Assembly: GCA_022824945.1 (NCBI GenBank)
Contig: JAJDYX010000022.1
Span: 112,419-176,418, forward strand
DNA: 64,000 nt
Reading direction: 5' to 3'
Origin: Candidatus Latescibacterota bacterium
GTDB taxonomy: Bacteria; Latescibacterota; UBA2968
Under the pieces are notes generated by a model, which was not told where the DNA came from, did not search any database, and saw only the letters and a program-made list of their open reading frames with translations. How positions within the stretch are numbered: position 1 is the stretch's first letter; each line of letters begins with the position of its first letter. A program made the position numbers and the translations under genes. Shown here in pieces: positions 42,651-51,276 of this stretch.

Positions 42651-43193
42651 ATCAATAGAGGCTCAAGAAGTCGAGATACCAGACGAGAAATCGGGCCACG
42701 CGTGAATCGGCAGATTCGCATTCCACAAGTTCGCTTGATCGGTGAATCAGGTGCTCAAGTGGGAATTGTAGAAACGAGCAAAGCCCTGACAATGGCTCAG
42801 GGCGCCGGACTTGACCTGGTCGAAGTCGCGCCAAATGCACGCCCACCTGTTTGCCGGATTATGGATTACGGTAAATACCGGTATGAGCGAGGGAAAAAAG
42901 CCAGGAAAAATCGTCAGAGTACCTCGCAATTAAAAGAAATTCGGATGCGTGTTCGTATCAGCGATCACGATTATCAATTTAAGCTCAGGCATGCTGAGAG
43001 ATTTTTGACCCAGCGCCATAAAGTGCGGATGGTTATTGAGTTTTTTGGACGAGAAAATGTACATCGCGATATGGGCCGCGACTTATTGCAGCGCATTGAA
43101 GACGATTTACAACATATTGGACAGATCGAAACTCATCCCCGCGACGAAGGGCGAAAGCTCGTGATGATTGTCGCTCCCAAATCTCAGTCGTAG
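42651..43193 (+). CDS. infC: Translation initiation factor IF-3, probable ATC start
   Basis: The protein is about 180 residues with the N-domain (RVNRQIRIPQVRLIGESGAQ), GLDLVEVAPNARPPVCRIMDYGKY, and the C-domain ending LVMIVAP. The usual GTG-type start at 42642 overlaps the Shine-Dalgarno GGAGG (42638-42642), so it cannot work well. ATC at 42651 lies eight bases after GGAGG and fits the family N-terminus (NRGSRSR). Rare AUU/AUC/AUA start codons of infC are known and allow IF-3 to repress its own translation. I therefore place the start at 42651. Confidence 0.88.
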   Translation: MNRGSRSRDTRREIGPRVNRQIRIPQVRLIGESGAQVGIVETSKALTMAQGAGLDLVEVAPNARPPVCRIMDYGKYRYERGKKARKNRQSTSQLKEIRMRVRISDHDYQFKLRHAERFLTQRHKVRMVIEFFGRENVHRDMGRDLLQRIEDDLQHIGQIETHPRDEGRKLVMIVAPKSQS

Positions 43194-43237
43194 TCCGCTT
43201 CAGCTGATCTGTGAGGCTGTTCTCAAAGGAGTTTGTC

Positions 43238-43432
43238 GTGCCTAAAATGAAAACTCATAGTGGTGCCAAAAAGCGTTTCAAAAAGCGCAGTTCTGGCAAA
43301 ATCAGCCGCCGCCAGGCCACCGCAGCGCACAATTTGACTAAAAAGACGAGCAAGCGCAAAAGAGGCCTCCGTCAAACTGCGCATGTTCACGACACTGACC
43401 AGAGCCGCGTCAATCGCCTGCTGGCGTCTTGA
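43238..43432 (+). CDS. rpmI: 50S ribosomal protein L35
   Basis: The 64-residue protein starts with GTG at 43238 behind AAAGGAG. It reads [20 protein letters not shown] and ends RVNRLLAS, typical of L35. It belongs to the large subunit. It lies in the infC-rpmI-rplT operon, with a 35-base gap to rplT. Confidence 0.96.
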   Translation: MPKMKTHSGAKKRFKKRSSGKISRRQATAAHNLTKKTSKRKRGLRQTAHVHDTDQSRVNRLLAS

Positions 43433-43467
43433 CAGGGGTTGGTGATCACTGTTCATTGGAGATTAAA

Positions 43468-43821
43468 ATGCCAAGAGTAACCAACAGTCCTGCATCAAGA
43501 CGCAGGCGAAAAAAAATTTTGAAACAAGCCAAGGGCTATCGGGGGGGGCGCAGCAAACTGCTTCGCACAGCCAGCAATGCCGTGGATCGCGCATTGCAAT
43601 ACGCCTATCGCGACCGCCGACAAAAGAAAAGAAACTTTAGAGCATTATGGATTGCGCGAATCAACGCCGCGGCCAGACAACACGGATTGACTTACAGCCG
43701 ATTTATGGCGGGTTTAAAGCGCGATGGTATCGATATCAACCGCAAAGTATTGGCAAATCTAGCCGTAACCGACGCCAATGCATTTGCCGCATTGGCCAAA
43801 AGGGTTAAACAAAACGCCTGA
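43468..43821 (+). CDS. rplT: 50S ribosomal protein L20
   Basis: The 117-residue protein starts at ATG 43468 behind GGAG; the frame is open upstream but overlaps rpmI. It has the L20 pattern [29 protein letters not shown] and the [19 protein letters not shown] helix. L20 binds 23S rRNA early in assembly and in some bacteria represses this operon. A strong terminator follows. Confidence 0.97.
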   Translation: MPRVTNSPASRRRRKKILKQAKGYRGGRSKLLRTASNAVDRALQYAYRDRRQKKRNFRALWIARINAAARQHGLTYSRFMAGLKRDGIDINRKVLANLAVTDANAFAALAKRVKQNA

Positions 43822-43837
43822 GTATCTCATTGATTCC

Positions 43838-43876
43838 AAAAAGCGAAATCCGGCACAGTGTGGATTTCGCTTTTTG
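43838..43876 (+). terminator. Rho-independent terminator after rplT
   Basis: A 14-bp stem AAAAAGCGAAATCC (43838-43851) with GGATTTCGCTTTTT (43862-43875), closing in a T run. Confidence 0.92.
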
Positions 43877-43905
43877 CATGAGGGTCAAATCTCCATGGGG
43901 CGAGC

Positions 43906-43934
43906 TTGACTTTCGGATAAGATGATGTTAAATT
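43906..43934 (+). promoter_or_regulatory. Promoter of the coiled-coil/zapA gene set
   Basis: TTGACT (43906-43911), 17 bases, TAAATT (43929-43934), about 42 bases before the ATG at 43976. Confidence 0.55.
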
Positions 43935-43975
43935 GCCTCTATATTCAATAGCTTTCGTTTTTTTAAGGAGCAGAC

Positions 43976-44449
43976 ATGGATATTAACCCCTGGACAGTGA
44001 GAAACGCGAAAGAAGAGGAAGTAGAAGAAATGGATGGCAACGCCGAGGTAGCCGAAGACGCCGAAGCAGCAGAGGAAGTAGAAGAAATAGAGGAAGTGGA
44101 TGGCAACGCCGAGACTGTGGAAGACACCGAAGAACCAGATCTGATGGATACTAACGCCGGGGCAGTGGCAGAGGGAGTGGACCGGCTCGTTGAAGCAATC
44201 AACAGCGCCGTTGCAACCATTGAAGATTTGCGTCGTGAAAATGCCGAATTGAAGCAACAGGGTCAGGCATTGCAGTCAGATATATCGCGCCTCGAAGAAG
44301 AGCGAGTGGCTCTGCGTAGCGAGCGAGATCAACTGCAAGACATTTACAACGACAATGTGCTTCTGATAGACAATAAGGCGGAAATCCTGGATAAGGTCGA
44401 GGCGATGTTGCAGCGCCTCAATTCCTTAAACCCCGAAAAAAATGAGTGA
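43976..44449 (+). CDS. Acidic coiled-coil protein upstream of zapA (ZapB-like)
   Basis: The 157-residue protein starts at ATG 43976 behind AAGGAGC. Residues 10-65 are extremely acidic and repetitive, with EEVEE/DGNAE/EDTEE runs. Residues 70-157 form a leucine-rich coiled coil (RLVEAINSAVATIEDL, LRRENAELKQQGQAL, DISRLEEERVALRSERDQL). The coiled coil next to zapA suggests a ZapB-type division factor, but the acidic head is unusual. It overlaps zapA by one base (TGATG), so the two are translationally coupled. Confidence 0.65.
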   Translation: MDINPWTVRNAKEEEVEEMDGNAEVAEDAEAAEEVEEIEEVDGNAETVEDTEEPDLMDTNAGAVAEGVDRLVEAINSAVATIEDLRRENAELKQQGQALQSDISRLEEERVALRSERDQLQDIYNDNVLLIDNKAEILDKVEAMLQRLNSLNPEKNE

Positions 44450-44727
44450 TGTCTGTTTTGTCCGACGTGCGCGTTCAGATATTTGGCTCAGAATATCGCA
44501 TTGCCAGTGAAACTGATCCCGAACACATCCGCAAAGTGGCGAGTTATATCGATCAGAAAATGCGAGAAATAGCCAGTGCCCTTGCACTCCGCACCAGATC
44601 AACAGTAGCTGTATTGACGGCTGTGAATTTGGCTGATGAGCTTTTTAAGATTGAGGAAGAAGGTCGCCGAATAGATCGGATTTCACGCGAGAAAGCCGAT
44701 CAACTCGCAGACTCGATCAACCTTTAG
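44449..44727 (+). CDS. zapA: Cell division protein ZapA
   Basis: The 92-residue protein has VRVQIFGSEYRIASETDPEHIRKVA, YIDQKMREIA and a C-terminal coiled coil (AVNLADELFKIEEEGRRID). ZapA binds and bundles FtsZ at mid-cell. ATG 44449 overlaps the previous stop; GTG one codon earlier is possible. It is followed by a structured RNA region and rny. Confidence 0.88.
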   Translation: MSVLSDVRVQIFGSEYRIASETDPEHIRKVASYIDQKMREIASALALRTRSTVAVLTAVNLADELFKIEEEGRRIDRISREKADQLADSINL

Positions 44728-44733
44728 CTCACG

Positions 44734-44847
44734 AGCGGAAGCGAGTAAATCGCACAATGCGAGTGTGAGACAAGCTATCTCACGGGATTGTGAACCCCGC
44801 CGCGTTTGTCCTTAATAGTGAGCACAAGCGCAGTGGGGATTTCTTTT
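44734..44847 (+). ncRNA. Structured RNA after zapA (6S-like position) with terminator
   Basis: The 139-base gap holds a chain of hairpins: GTGAGA (44765-44770) with TCTCAC (44778-44783), then GGG..GAACCCC (44784-44798), then a 15-position stem 44795-44809 with 44824-44838 (one mismatch) followed by ATTTCTTTT. The last one looks like a terminator. 6S RNA is often encoded right after zapA, so this could be a divergent 6S RNA, but I see no convincing closing stem. It may simply be the terminator of the zapA unit. Confidence 0.4.
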
Positions 44848-44866
44848 ACATACAATGGAGAAAGTC

Positions 44867-46429
44867 ATGGAAATCGTATCTGTGATTGCCCTATCTACCG
44901 GGCTGTTGGTGCTGGGATTTGTTGTGGGATGGCTGATCAGCAGTAAAATTGCTCACAAGAGATTTTATCGCACCGACGCCACAATCGAACAAATTTTGGA
45001 AGATGCTCGAAGAGAGGCAGAAACTGAAAAACGCACCGCGCTTTTAGAAGCTAAAGATCAGATTTATCACGAGCGCGTACAAGCCGAAAAAACACTGAAA
45101 GATCGCAACAGTGAAGTGGAACGCAAAGAAGAAGAGTTAGATCACATGTCAAACGAGTTGAATCGGCGTGCAGATCTGCTCAACCACAAAGCTGGACAGA
45201 TGGAAGAACTGGAACAAAAATTGGTACAACAGCAGGACGAACTATCCGTCAAAGAACTGGAATTAGAAGCAATTTTAGAAGCTCAAAATGCGCGATTAGA
45301 ACGCATTGCGGCCCTGACGCGCCAGCAGGCCAAACGCGAATTGATGGAAAATTTGGAGGCCGAAGCCCAGCGCGAAGTCGCCTGGCGCTTAAAAGAAATT
45401 CGGGAAGACGCACAAGCGCGGGCCAATGATGAAGCGAGAGAAATTATCGCAAGCGCGATTCAGAGACTGGCAGTCGATTACACGGTAGAATCAACGGTAA
45501 CAGTTGTCGAGTTGCCTGCCGATGAAATGAAAGGCCGAATAATCGGGCGCGAAGGGCGCAATATTCGATCTTTTGAGATGTGTACTGGCGTAGATGTGAT
45601 TGTTGACGATACCCCCAAAGCCGTGGTGCTGTCCGGGTTTGATCCCATTCGCCGCGCAATTGCCAAGACAGCTTTGGAGGACCTTGTAATGGATGGACGC
45701 ATTCATCCGGGTCGAATCGAAGAAGTGGTTAAAAAATCGCGGAAAAATATGCGCGAATTGATTCGACAAGCGGGTGAAGAGGCTATCTTTGACATGGGCG
45801 TGCCCGGCCTGCACGACCGCCTGATTGAATGTCTTGGGCGATTAAAATTCCGGACGAGCTATGGACAAAATATGTTAAACCACAGCAAAGAAGTCGCTTT
45901 TTTAGCCGGGATGATGGCCACTCATTTGGGGCTGGATGCACAACTTGCCAAACGCGCCGGTTTGCTGCACGATATCGGTCAGGGAATTAGCCACGAATTT
46001 GAAGGCACGCCTGGACAAAATGGTGCTGATATGGCAAAAAAATACAACGAAGATGATGAGGTGATCAACGCTATTGAAGCCCATCACGGCGAGGTAGATC
46101 CGATCTCGCCAATTGCAGTGCTGGTCGATGCCGCAGATGCCATTTCGAGGGTTCGTCCAGGCGCGAGGCGCGAGGTGCTGGAAAACTATGTGCGCCGATT
46201 GGAACATCTGGAGCAAACCGCTCGAGAAATAGAGGGAGTAGATGCGGTTTACGCTATTCAAGCAGGTCAGGAGATTCGGGTAGTCGCCAACTATGGGTTA
46301 ATCAGCGATGAAGACACCGAGCGACTATCTGCACAAATTGCCGAACGGCTCGAAAAAACGATGACGTATCCGGGGCATATAAAAGTGACCGTGATTCGCG
46401 AGGTGCGCTCCGTTAATTTTGCGCGATAA
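44867..46429 (+). CDS. rny: Ribonuclease Y
   Basis: The 520-residue protein starts at ATG 44867 behind GGAGAAAGTC; an ATG four codons earlier overlaps that site. It has an N-terminal membrane helix (IALSTGLLVLGFVVGWLI), a long coiled coil (about 40-190), a KH domain (GRIIGREGRNIRSFE) and an HD domain (HSKEVAFLAG, AGLLHDIGQG) for Mn-dependent endonuclease action. RNase Y starts mRNA decay at the inner face of the membrane. It is followed by ymdB as in many bacteria. Confidence 0.96.
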   Translation: MEIVSVIALSTGLLVLGFVVGWLISSKIAHKRFYRTDATIEQILEDARREAETEKRTALLEAKDQIYHERVQAEKTLKDRNSEVERKEEELDHMSNELNRRADLLNHKAGQMEELEQKLVQQQDELSVKELELEAILEAQNARLERIAALTRQQAKRELMENLEAEAQREVAWRLKEIREDAQARANDEAREIIASAIQRLAVDYTVESTVTVVELPADEMKGRIIGREGRNIRSFEMCTGVDVIVDDTPKAVVLSGFDPIRRAIAKTALEDLVMDGRIHPGRIEEVVKKSRKNMRELIRQAGEEAIFDMGVPGLHDRLIECLGRLKFRTSYGQNMLNHSKEVAFLAGMMATHLGLDAQLAKRAGLLHDIGQGISHEFEGTPGQNGADMAKKYNEDDEVINAIEAHHGEVDPISPIAVLVDAADAISRVRPGARREVLENYVRRLEHLEQTAREIEGVDAVYAIQAGQEIRVVANYGLISDEDTERLSAQIAERLEKTMTYPGHIKVTVIREVRSVNFAR

Positions 46430-46438
46430 AAATAGCGA

Positions 46439-47230
46439 ATGAAAATTTTATTTGTAGGCGATGTTTATGGCAAGCCCGGGCGACGGGCCGCCGCACATTT
46501 GATTCCTCAACTGATCGCACAGCACGCTATTGATTTCTGCGTTGTCAATGGCGAAAATTCTGCTGGCGGTTTTGGTATTACCGCAAAAATTGGACAAAAA
46601 TTTCACGCTTACGGTGCCGATGTAATTACCATGGGCGATCACGTTTGGGATCAGAAAGATTCGGTTGACTATATTCAAACGGGCGACCGGATTTTGCGTG
46701 CAGCCAACTTCCCCAAAGAGGTTGGAGGTGTTGGTGCAGCGGTTTTTTCAGCGCGCAATGGAGCATCGGTTGCAGTGCTCAGTCTGCTTGGGCGAACATA
46801 TATGAAAATGGCGCTGGACTGTCCCTTTAGAACAGGGCAATGCGTCGTGGAGCAACTGCAGAAGAAAACGCCTGTTATTCTCGTCGATTTCCACGCCGAA
46901 GCGACCTCCGAAAAAATTGCTTTTGGACACTATATGGACGGCAAAGTCAGCGCAGTTTTGGGCACGCATACCCATGTTCAAACAGCCGATAATGAGATTT
47001 TGCCCGGCGGAACCGCGTATATGACAGATGTCGGCATGACAGGGCCTCACGATTCGGTTATTGGCGCAAAAAAAGACCCTGCGATTCACCGATTTATAAA
47101 CCAGATGCCCGTGCGTTTTGAGCCAGCTAAAGGCGATGTAAAACTCTGCGGTGCGCTCATCGACGTGGATGAATACTCTGGGCGTGCACAACACATCGAG
47201 CGACTACGCCTTGATTTAGAGGAGGGATAA
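46439..47230 (+). CDS. ymdB: YmdB-type metallophosphoesterase (TIGR00282)
   Basis: The 263-residue protein has a calcineurin-like metal core: FVGDVYGKPGRRA, VNGENSAGGFG, MGDHVWDQKD, FHAEATSEK and GTHTHVQTADN, ending at GMTGPHDSVIG. The family hydrolyses 2',3'-cyclic nucleotides. The start ATG 46439 is ten bases after rny with only a weak site, and the pairing with rny is conserved widely. Confidence 0.92.
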   Translation: MKILFVGDVYGKPGRRAAAHLIPQLIAQHAIDFCVVNGENSAGGFGITAKIGQKFHAYGADVITMGDHVWDQKDSVDYIQTGDRILRAANFPKEVGGVGAAVFSARNGASVAVLSLLGRTYMKMALDCPFRTGQCVVEQLQKKTPVILVDFHAEATSEKIAFGHYMDGKVSAVLGTHTHVQTADNEILPGGTAYMTDVGMTGPHDSVIGAKKDPAIHRFINQMPVRFEPAKGDVKLCGALIDVDEYSGRAQHIERLRLDLEEG

Positions 47231-47231
47231 G

Positions 47232-48422
47232 GTGGAACACCCGCTTTCGGTATCGGACGTCACGCAGGCGGTCAAGCAAACCCTTGAAATGCAATTTCCG
47301 CCCATGTGGGTCGTCGGTGAGTTGACCTCCTTTTCTCAGCCTTCATCCGGACACCGGTATTTCACGCTCTCAGACCCGCACAGCCAATTGCGCTGTGTGA
47401 TGTGGCGCTCGCGTTCCATAACCGGATTTCGTCCCACAGCGGGGATGGCAGTGTTGGCCCAGGGGCAGTTGACGGTATATGAACGGCGGGGCGAATATCA
47501 GTTTAACGTGTCACAACTATTTCCCGCGGGAGTGGGACAACAGCTAATCGCCTATGAAAAACTGAAAAAAAAATTATCAGAAGAGGGCCTTTTTGACGAA
47601 GACCGAAAACGCCCTTTGCCTGAATACCCGAGGACCATTGGGGTTGTGACTTCGCAGACAGGTGCAGCTTTTCGAGATATTTTGGACGTGTTGAAGCGGC
47701 GGTTTCCCTCTGTTCACATTGTTTTGCGCCCCGCGCAGGTGCAGGGATTAGACGCGCCAGAAGATATTGCACAAGGCATTGCCGATTTCAATGACTTTGG
47801 CAAAGTAGATGTATTGATTGTTGGACGCGGCGGCGGCTCCGCTGAGGATTTGGCTGCATTTAACGATGAGGAGGTCGTGCGGGCAATTGCGGATTCTGAG
47901 ATTCCAGTTATCTCAGCCGTAGGACACGAGATCGACACTTCCCTATCGGATATAGCGGCTGACGTGCGCGCACCAACCCCTTCTGCTGCTGCAGAAATTG
48001 CCGTACGCGATGTTTTAGAGGTGCGAGAACAAGTCGGGCGGCTTACACTTCGCACACGGGAGGCCATGCAGCGGTTGTTAGACAAGAGTGAAGACCGACT
48101 CAAAGCGTACGAAGGCAGTTATGGCATGCGACGGTTGTCCGATTTGATCTTTCAGAACGCGCAACACGTCGATGAATTACACCGCGATTTATACGCGCTC
48201 ATTCGGCGGCTATTTGAAAGCCGATTAGCCGACTATCACCGTATGACCGGCAAATTGGGATCGCTCAGTCCTCTATCCGTGCTCGAGCGGGGATTTGGCC
48301 TCGTACAACGCGAAGACGGTTCGGTCGTATCTGACGCAGGGATTTTGACACCCCTTGAACATCTACACATTCGGTTTGCAAAAGGCGAGGCAACCTGTCG
48401 GGTAGAAAAGATAAAAAGGTAA
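47232..48422 (+). CDS. xseA: Exodeoxyribonuclease VII large subunit
   Basis: The 396-residue protein starts with GTG at 47232 behind GAGGGATAAG. It has an N-terminal OB fold (WVVGELTSF, GHRYFTLSDP, WRSRSITGFRP), then the catalytic core with GVVTSQTGAAFRDI, VGRGGGSAEDLAAFNDE and SAVGHEIDTSLSD, and a C-terminal helical part. With XseB it degrades single-stranded DNA. It is one base after ymdB and six before xseB. Confidence 0.96.
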   Translation: MEHPLSVSDVTQAVKQTLEMQFPPMWVVGELTSFSQPSSGHRYFTLSDPHSQLRCVMWRSRSITGFRPTAGMAVLAQGQLTVYERRGEYQFNVSQLFPAGVGQQLIAYEKLKKKLSEEGLFDEDRKRPLPEYPRTIGVVTSQTGAAFRDILDVLKRRFPSVHIVLRPAQVQGLDAPEDIAQGIADFNDFGKVDVLIVGRGGGSAEDLAAFNDEEVVRAIADSEIPVISAVGHEIDTSLSDIAADVRAPTPSAAAEIAVRDVLEVREQVGRLTLRTREAMQRLLDKSEDRLKAYEGSYGMRRLSDLIFQNAQHVDELHRDLYALIRRLFESRLADYHRMTGKLGSLSPLSVLERGFGLVQREDGSVVSDAGILTPLEHLHIRFAKGEATCRVEKIKR

Positions 48423-48428
48423 AATCCA

Positions 48429-48683
48429 ATGCCAAAAAATAAAACAGAAACACCTGCATTTGAAACAGCTTTGAAGCAATTGGAGATGGCTGTGGATCGT
48501 TTAGAAGAAGGTGCACTGCCCTTGTCAGAGGCACTAAAAGTGTTTGAAGAAGGTCTAAAAGCATCCAATCAATGCCGCAGTTTATTAGAAGATGCGCGGC
48601 AACAGGTTGAAGTGTTGATACGCGATAGCGATGGTGAATTTGAATTGGTATCCATAGATTCCAAAGGGTTTGCAGACGAATGA
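48429..48683 (+). CDS. xseB: Exodeoxyribonuclease VII small subunit
   Basis: The 84-residue protein is helical: FETALKQLEMAVDRLEEGAL, then PLSEALKVFEEGLKA, and a CRSLLEDARQQVEVL tail. It is typical XseB. It overlaps nadK by four bases (ATGA). Confidence 0.94.
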   Translation: MPKNKTETPAFETALKQLEMAVDRLEEGALPLSEALKVFEEGLKASNQCRSLLEDARQQVEVLIRDSDGEFELVSIDSKGFADE

Positions 48684-49540
48684 AGTCCATCGGTTTGTTT
48701 TCGAACCCGACCCAACCGGGCATGGGCGTTGCAGTCGATCAATTGGCCCAACGCATCCATCAAAGAGGCATTGGGGTGCTAATCGCCGATAACTTGCGGC
48801 AAATTTGCACATCTGATTCCAAATGGTTTTGTCCGGTCAATCAGTTGCCCATACGCGCTGACATCATTGTGGCAATGGGGGGCGATGGTACCTTATTGCG
48901 CGCGGCCGATGTGGTTTATCCGCACAGCACGCCAATTTTGGGCGTAAACCTGGGGCGATTGGGATTTTTGTCGGGCGCAGAACCCCGCGAACTGGACGAT
49001 GGGCTGGATCGGTTGTTATGTGGCGATTATACCATCGAAGAGCGCATTGCTCTACACGCACAAACCCGCACACAAAAAGCGTTCGCGCTCAATGAGGTCG
49101 TAATTGAACGCAGTGTCAAAGCGCGTCTGGTGCAGGTCGTAATGCTGGTTGAAAGTCGGCCCGTAAGCTCCTTTTACGGCAATGGATTAATTCTGGCAAC
49201 GCCGACGGGATCCACGGGTTACAGCCTGTCTTCTGGCGGCCCAATAGTACATCCAAATTTATCCGTGCTCGTCGCCACGCCTATATGTCCGCATTCGCTA
49301 TCTCAACGTCCAATGGTAATGCCGGGCGATCAGTCGGTAACGGTTAAGGTAATCGCTGATCAGTCCGATGAAATTATGTTATCCACAGATGGACGCACTG
49401 TGTGTTCGCTTTCTCCTGAAGAACCCGTTACAGTACAACGAGCCTCCGAGCCAGTGCGCTTTATCAATATGCAGGGGTTGACTTTTTACGATTTGTTGCA
49501 GCGCAAATTAGACTGGAGTCTGGATCGACGAGACGAGTAA
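48680..49540 (+). CDS. nadK: NAD kinase
   Basis: The 286-residue protein has the GGDGT motif (VAMGGDGTLLRAAD), NLGRLGFLSG, the NE motif (ALNEVVIERS) and TPTGSTGYSLSSGGPIV. It phosphorylates NAD to NADP in the cytoplasm. The start overlaps xseB and the stop lies 12 bases before recN, with AAAGGAG between. Confidence 0.96.
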   Translation: MKSIGLFSNPTQPGMGVAVDQLAQRIHQRGIGVLIADNLRQICTSDSKWFCPVNQLPIRADIIVAMGGDGTLLRAADVVYPHSTPILGVNLGRLGFLSGAEPRELDDGLDRLLCGDYTIEERIALHAQTRTQKAFALNEVVIERSVKARLVQVVMLVESRPVSSFYGNGLILATPTGSTGYSLSSGGPIVHPNLSVLVATPICPHSLSQRPMVMPGDQSVTVKVIADQSDEIMLSTDGRTVCSLSPEEPVTVQRASEPVRFINMQGLTFYDLLQRKLDWSLDRRDE

Positions 49541-49552
49541 AGGAGTTGCGCC

Positions 49553-51256
49553 TTGTTGTCTCAATTACATGTGATAAATTACGCCCTGATCGACGACATG
49601 GAAGTCGAGTTTGGTAAAGGGTTAAATATCATTACGGGTGAAACCGGTGCTGGTAAGTCCATTCTGGTCGGGGCATTGGGCCTGATACTGGGTATGCGAG
49701 GAAGCCCCGATGTGATCCGCACAGGCGCAAAAAAATGCACGGTAGAAACCATTTTTGAACTCTATCTTCAACACCCGGCGCTCAAACTCCTGAATGACAT
49801 GGGCATTGATACAGAAGACGGCGAGCTGATTTTGAGGCGAGATGTACTATTAGAAGGGCGCAGTCGGTGCTACGCCAATGGCCTGTCCATTCCCGTGCGT
49901 ACACTTCGAGAATTGGGCCGCGCGCTGGTCGATTTGCACGGTCAACACGACCATCAATCGCTTCTAAATATCGATCAGCACCTGGATTTTTTGGACGGCT
50001 TTGGCGGCTTGCACACAGCGCGCACACAGGTCGAAAAATCATATCATCAGGTGGTGCAGTTACAAAATCGGCTGATCGAAAAAACTGCCGTTGCCCAGCG
50101 CCAGCGAGAAAGGCGCGAACTGTTGGACTTTCAGATCAAAGAAATTCAGGCGGCAAAACCAGATCCCGGCGAAGACGAACGCCTACAACGCGAACAGTCC
50201 GTGCTTTTGCATGCAGAACGGCTACTCGAGATTGCCTATCAGATCGAACAGGTGCTTTATGAAGGTGAACAATCCGTGGCCGATCAACTCGGCGAAGGCG
50301 CGCACCTCCTGAATGAAGCCGCGCAAATGGACAGCTATTTGGAGCCGATAGCCGAAGAACTCAATGGTCTGAGATACGGTGCAGAAGAACTGGCCCGCGC
50401 CTTTGGCGATTATGCCAATCGCGTAGAGCACAATCCCCAACGTCTATCAGAAGTAACAGAGCGATTGGAAACGCTGAACGCGTTGAAAAAAAAATACGGC
50501 GGCGACCTGGAAAGGGTCCTGTCCTATGAAAAAAAAGCCCAACAAGAATTGGAATTGACCGACGAACTCGAAGCATCTATAAAAAAAATTAAAATTAAAA
50601 TTGACGATACGATGCAGAAGTTCGCACATTGTTGTGAGAAATTGTCAAAAGGAAGACACAAAGCCGCTGGCAAATTGTCAAAAGCGATATGCCGCGCATT
50701 GCGCGAACTGGGCATGCCCGATGTGCAGTTTGACGTCCAATTGGATCGGCGGCCAGATCCCGAAGGCCTGATTGAATGCGATGGTCAGCGATTTGAAGCG
50801 GGACCACAAGGCATAGAGCGCGGCGAATTTTTTATTTCGACCAACCCGGGCGAAGCCATCCGTCCGCTGGTAAAAGTAGCGTCGGGCGGTGAAATCTCGC
50901 GTATTATGCTGGCGATGAAAACCGTGCTGGCGCATACCGATTCGGTGCAGGTGTTAATTTTTGACGAAATCGACATCGGAATTTCCGGGCGCATTGCAGA
51001 GGTTGTAGGCAAGAAATTGCGCGACCTATCAGAAACGTATCAAACCATTTCAATTACGCATTTGCCACAAATTGCAAAAATGGCTGATCGGCATTTTTCA
51101 GTCAGAAAAGAAGTGGTTGATCAACGTGCAGTAACCCGGGTAATCCCGCTGGATGAAGAGGCACGCGCCAGCGAACTCGCTTTGATGATGGGCGGCGAAG
51201 AGATTTCAGAATTGACCATGCAACACGCCCGCGAGATGCTGGCTGAAAAGCCATAG
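49553..51256 (+). CDS. recN: DNA repair protein RecN
   Basis: The 567-residue SMC-like ATPase has Walker A GETGAGKS near residue 33, the LHGQHDHQSLL segment, two coiled-coil arms in the middle and the C-terminal signature VASGGEISRIMLA with Walker B LIFDEIDIGISG. It acts in double-strand break repair. The start is TTG 49553 (a second TTG follows directly) behind AAAGGAG. It is the last non-menaquinone gene of the operon. Confidence 0.95.
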   Translation: MLSQLHVINYALIDDMEVEFGKGLNIITGETGAGKSILVGALGLILGMRGSPDVIRTGAKKCTVETIFELYLQHPALKLLNDMGIDTEDGELILRRDVLLEGRSRCYANGLSIPVRTLRELGRALVDLHGQHDHQSLLNIDQHLDFLDGFGGLHTARTQVEKSYHQVVQLQNRLIEKTAVAQRQRERRELLDFQIKEIQAAKPDPGEDERLQREQSVLLHAERLLEIAYQIEQVLYEGEQSVADQLGEGAHLLNEAAQMDSYLEPIAEELNGLRYGAEELARAFGDYANRVEHNPQRLSEVTERLETLNALKKKYGGDLERVLSYEKKAQQELELTDELEASIKKIKIKIDDTMQKFAHCCEKLSKGRHKAAGKLSKAICRALRELGMPDVQFDVQLDRRPDPEGLIECDGQRFEAGPQGIERGEFFISTNPGEAIRPLVKVASGGEISRIMLAMKTVLAHTDSVQVLIFDEIDIGISGRIAEVVGKKLRDLSETYQTISITHLPQIAKMADRHFSVRKEVVDQRAVTRVIPLDEEARASELALMMGGEEISELTMQHAREMLAEKP

Positions 51257-51276
51257 AAAGGTATAAGGAGCATAGT

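Noticed and set aside
44734..44847. Firm call of 6S RNA
   Set aside because: The position after zapA fits, but length and closing stem do not convince; kept only as a structured RNA/terminator.
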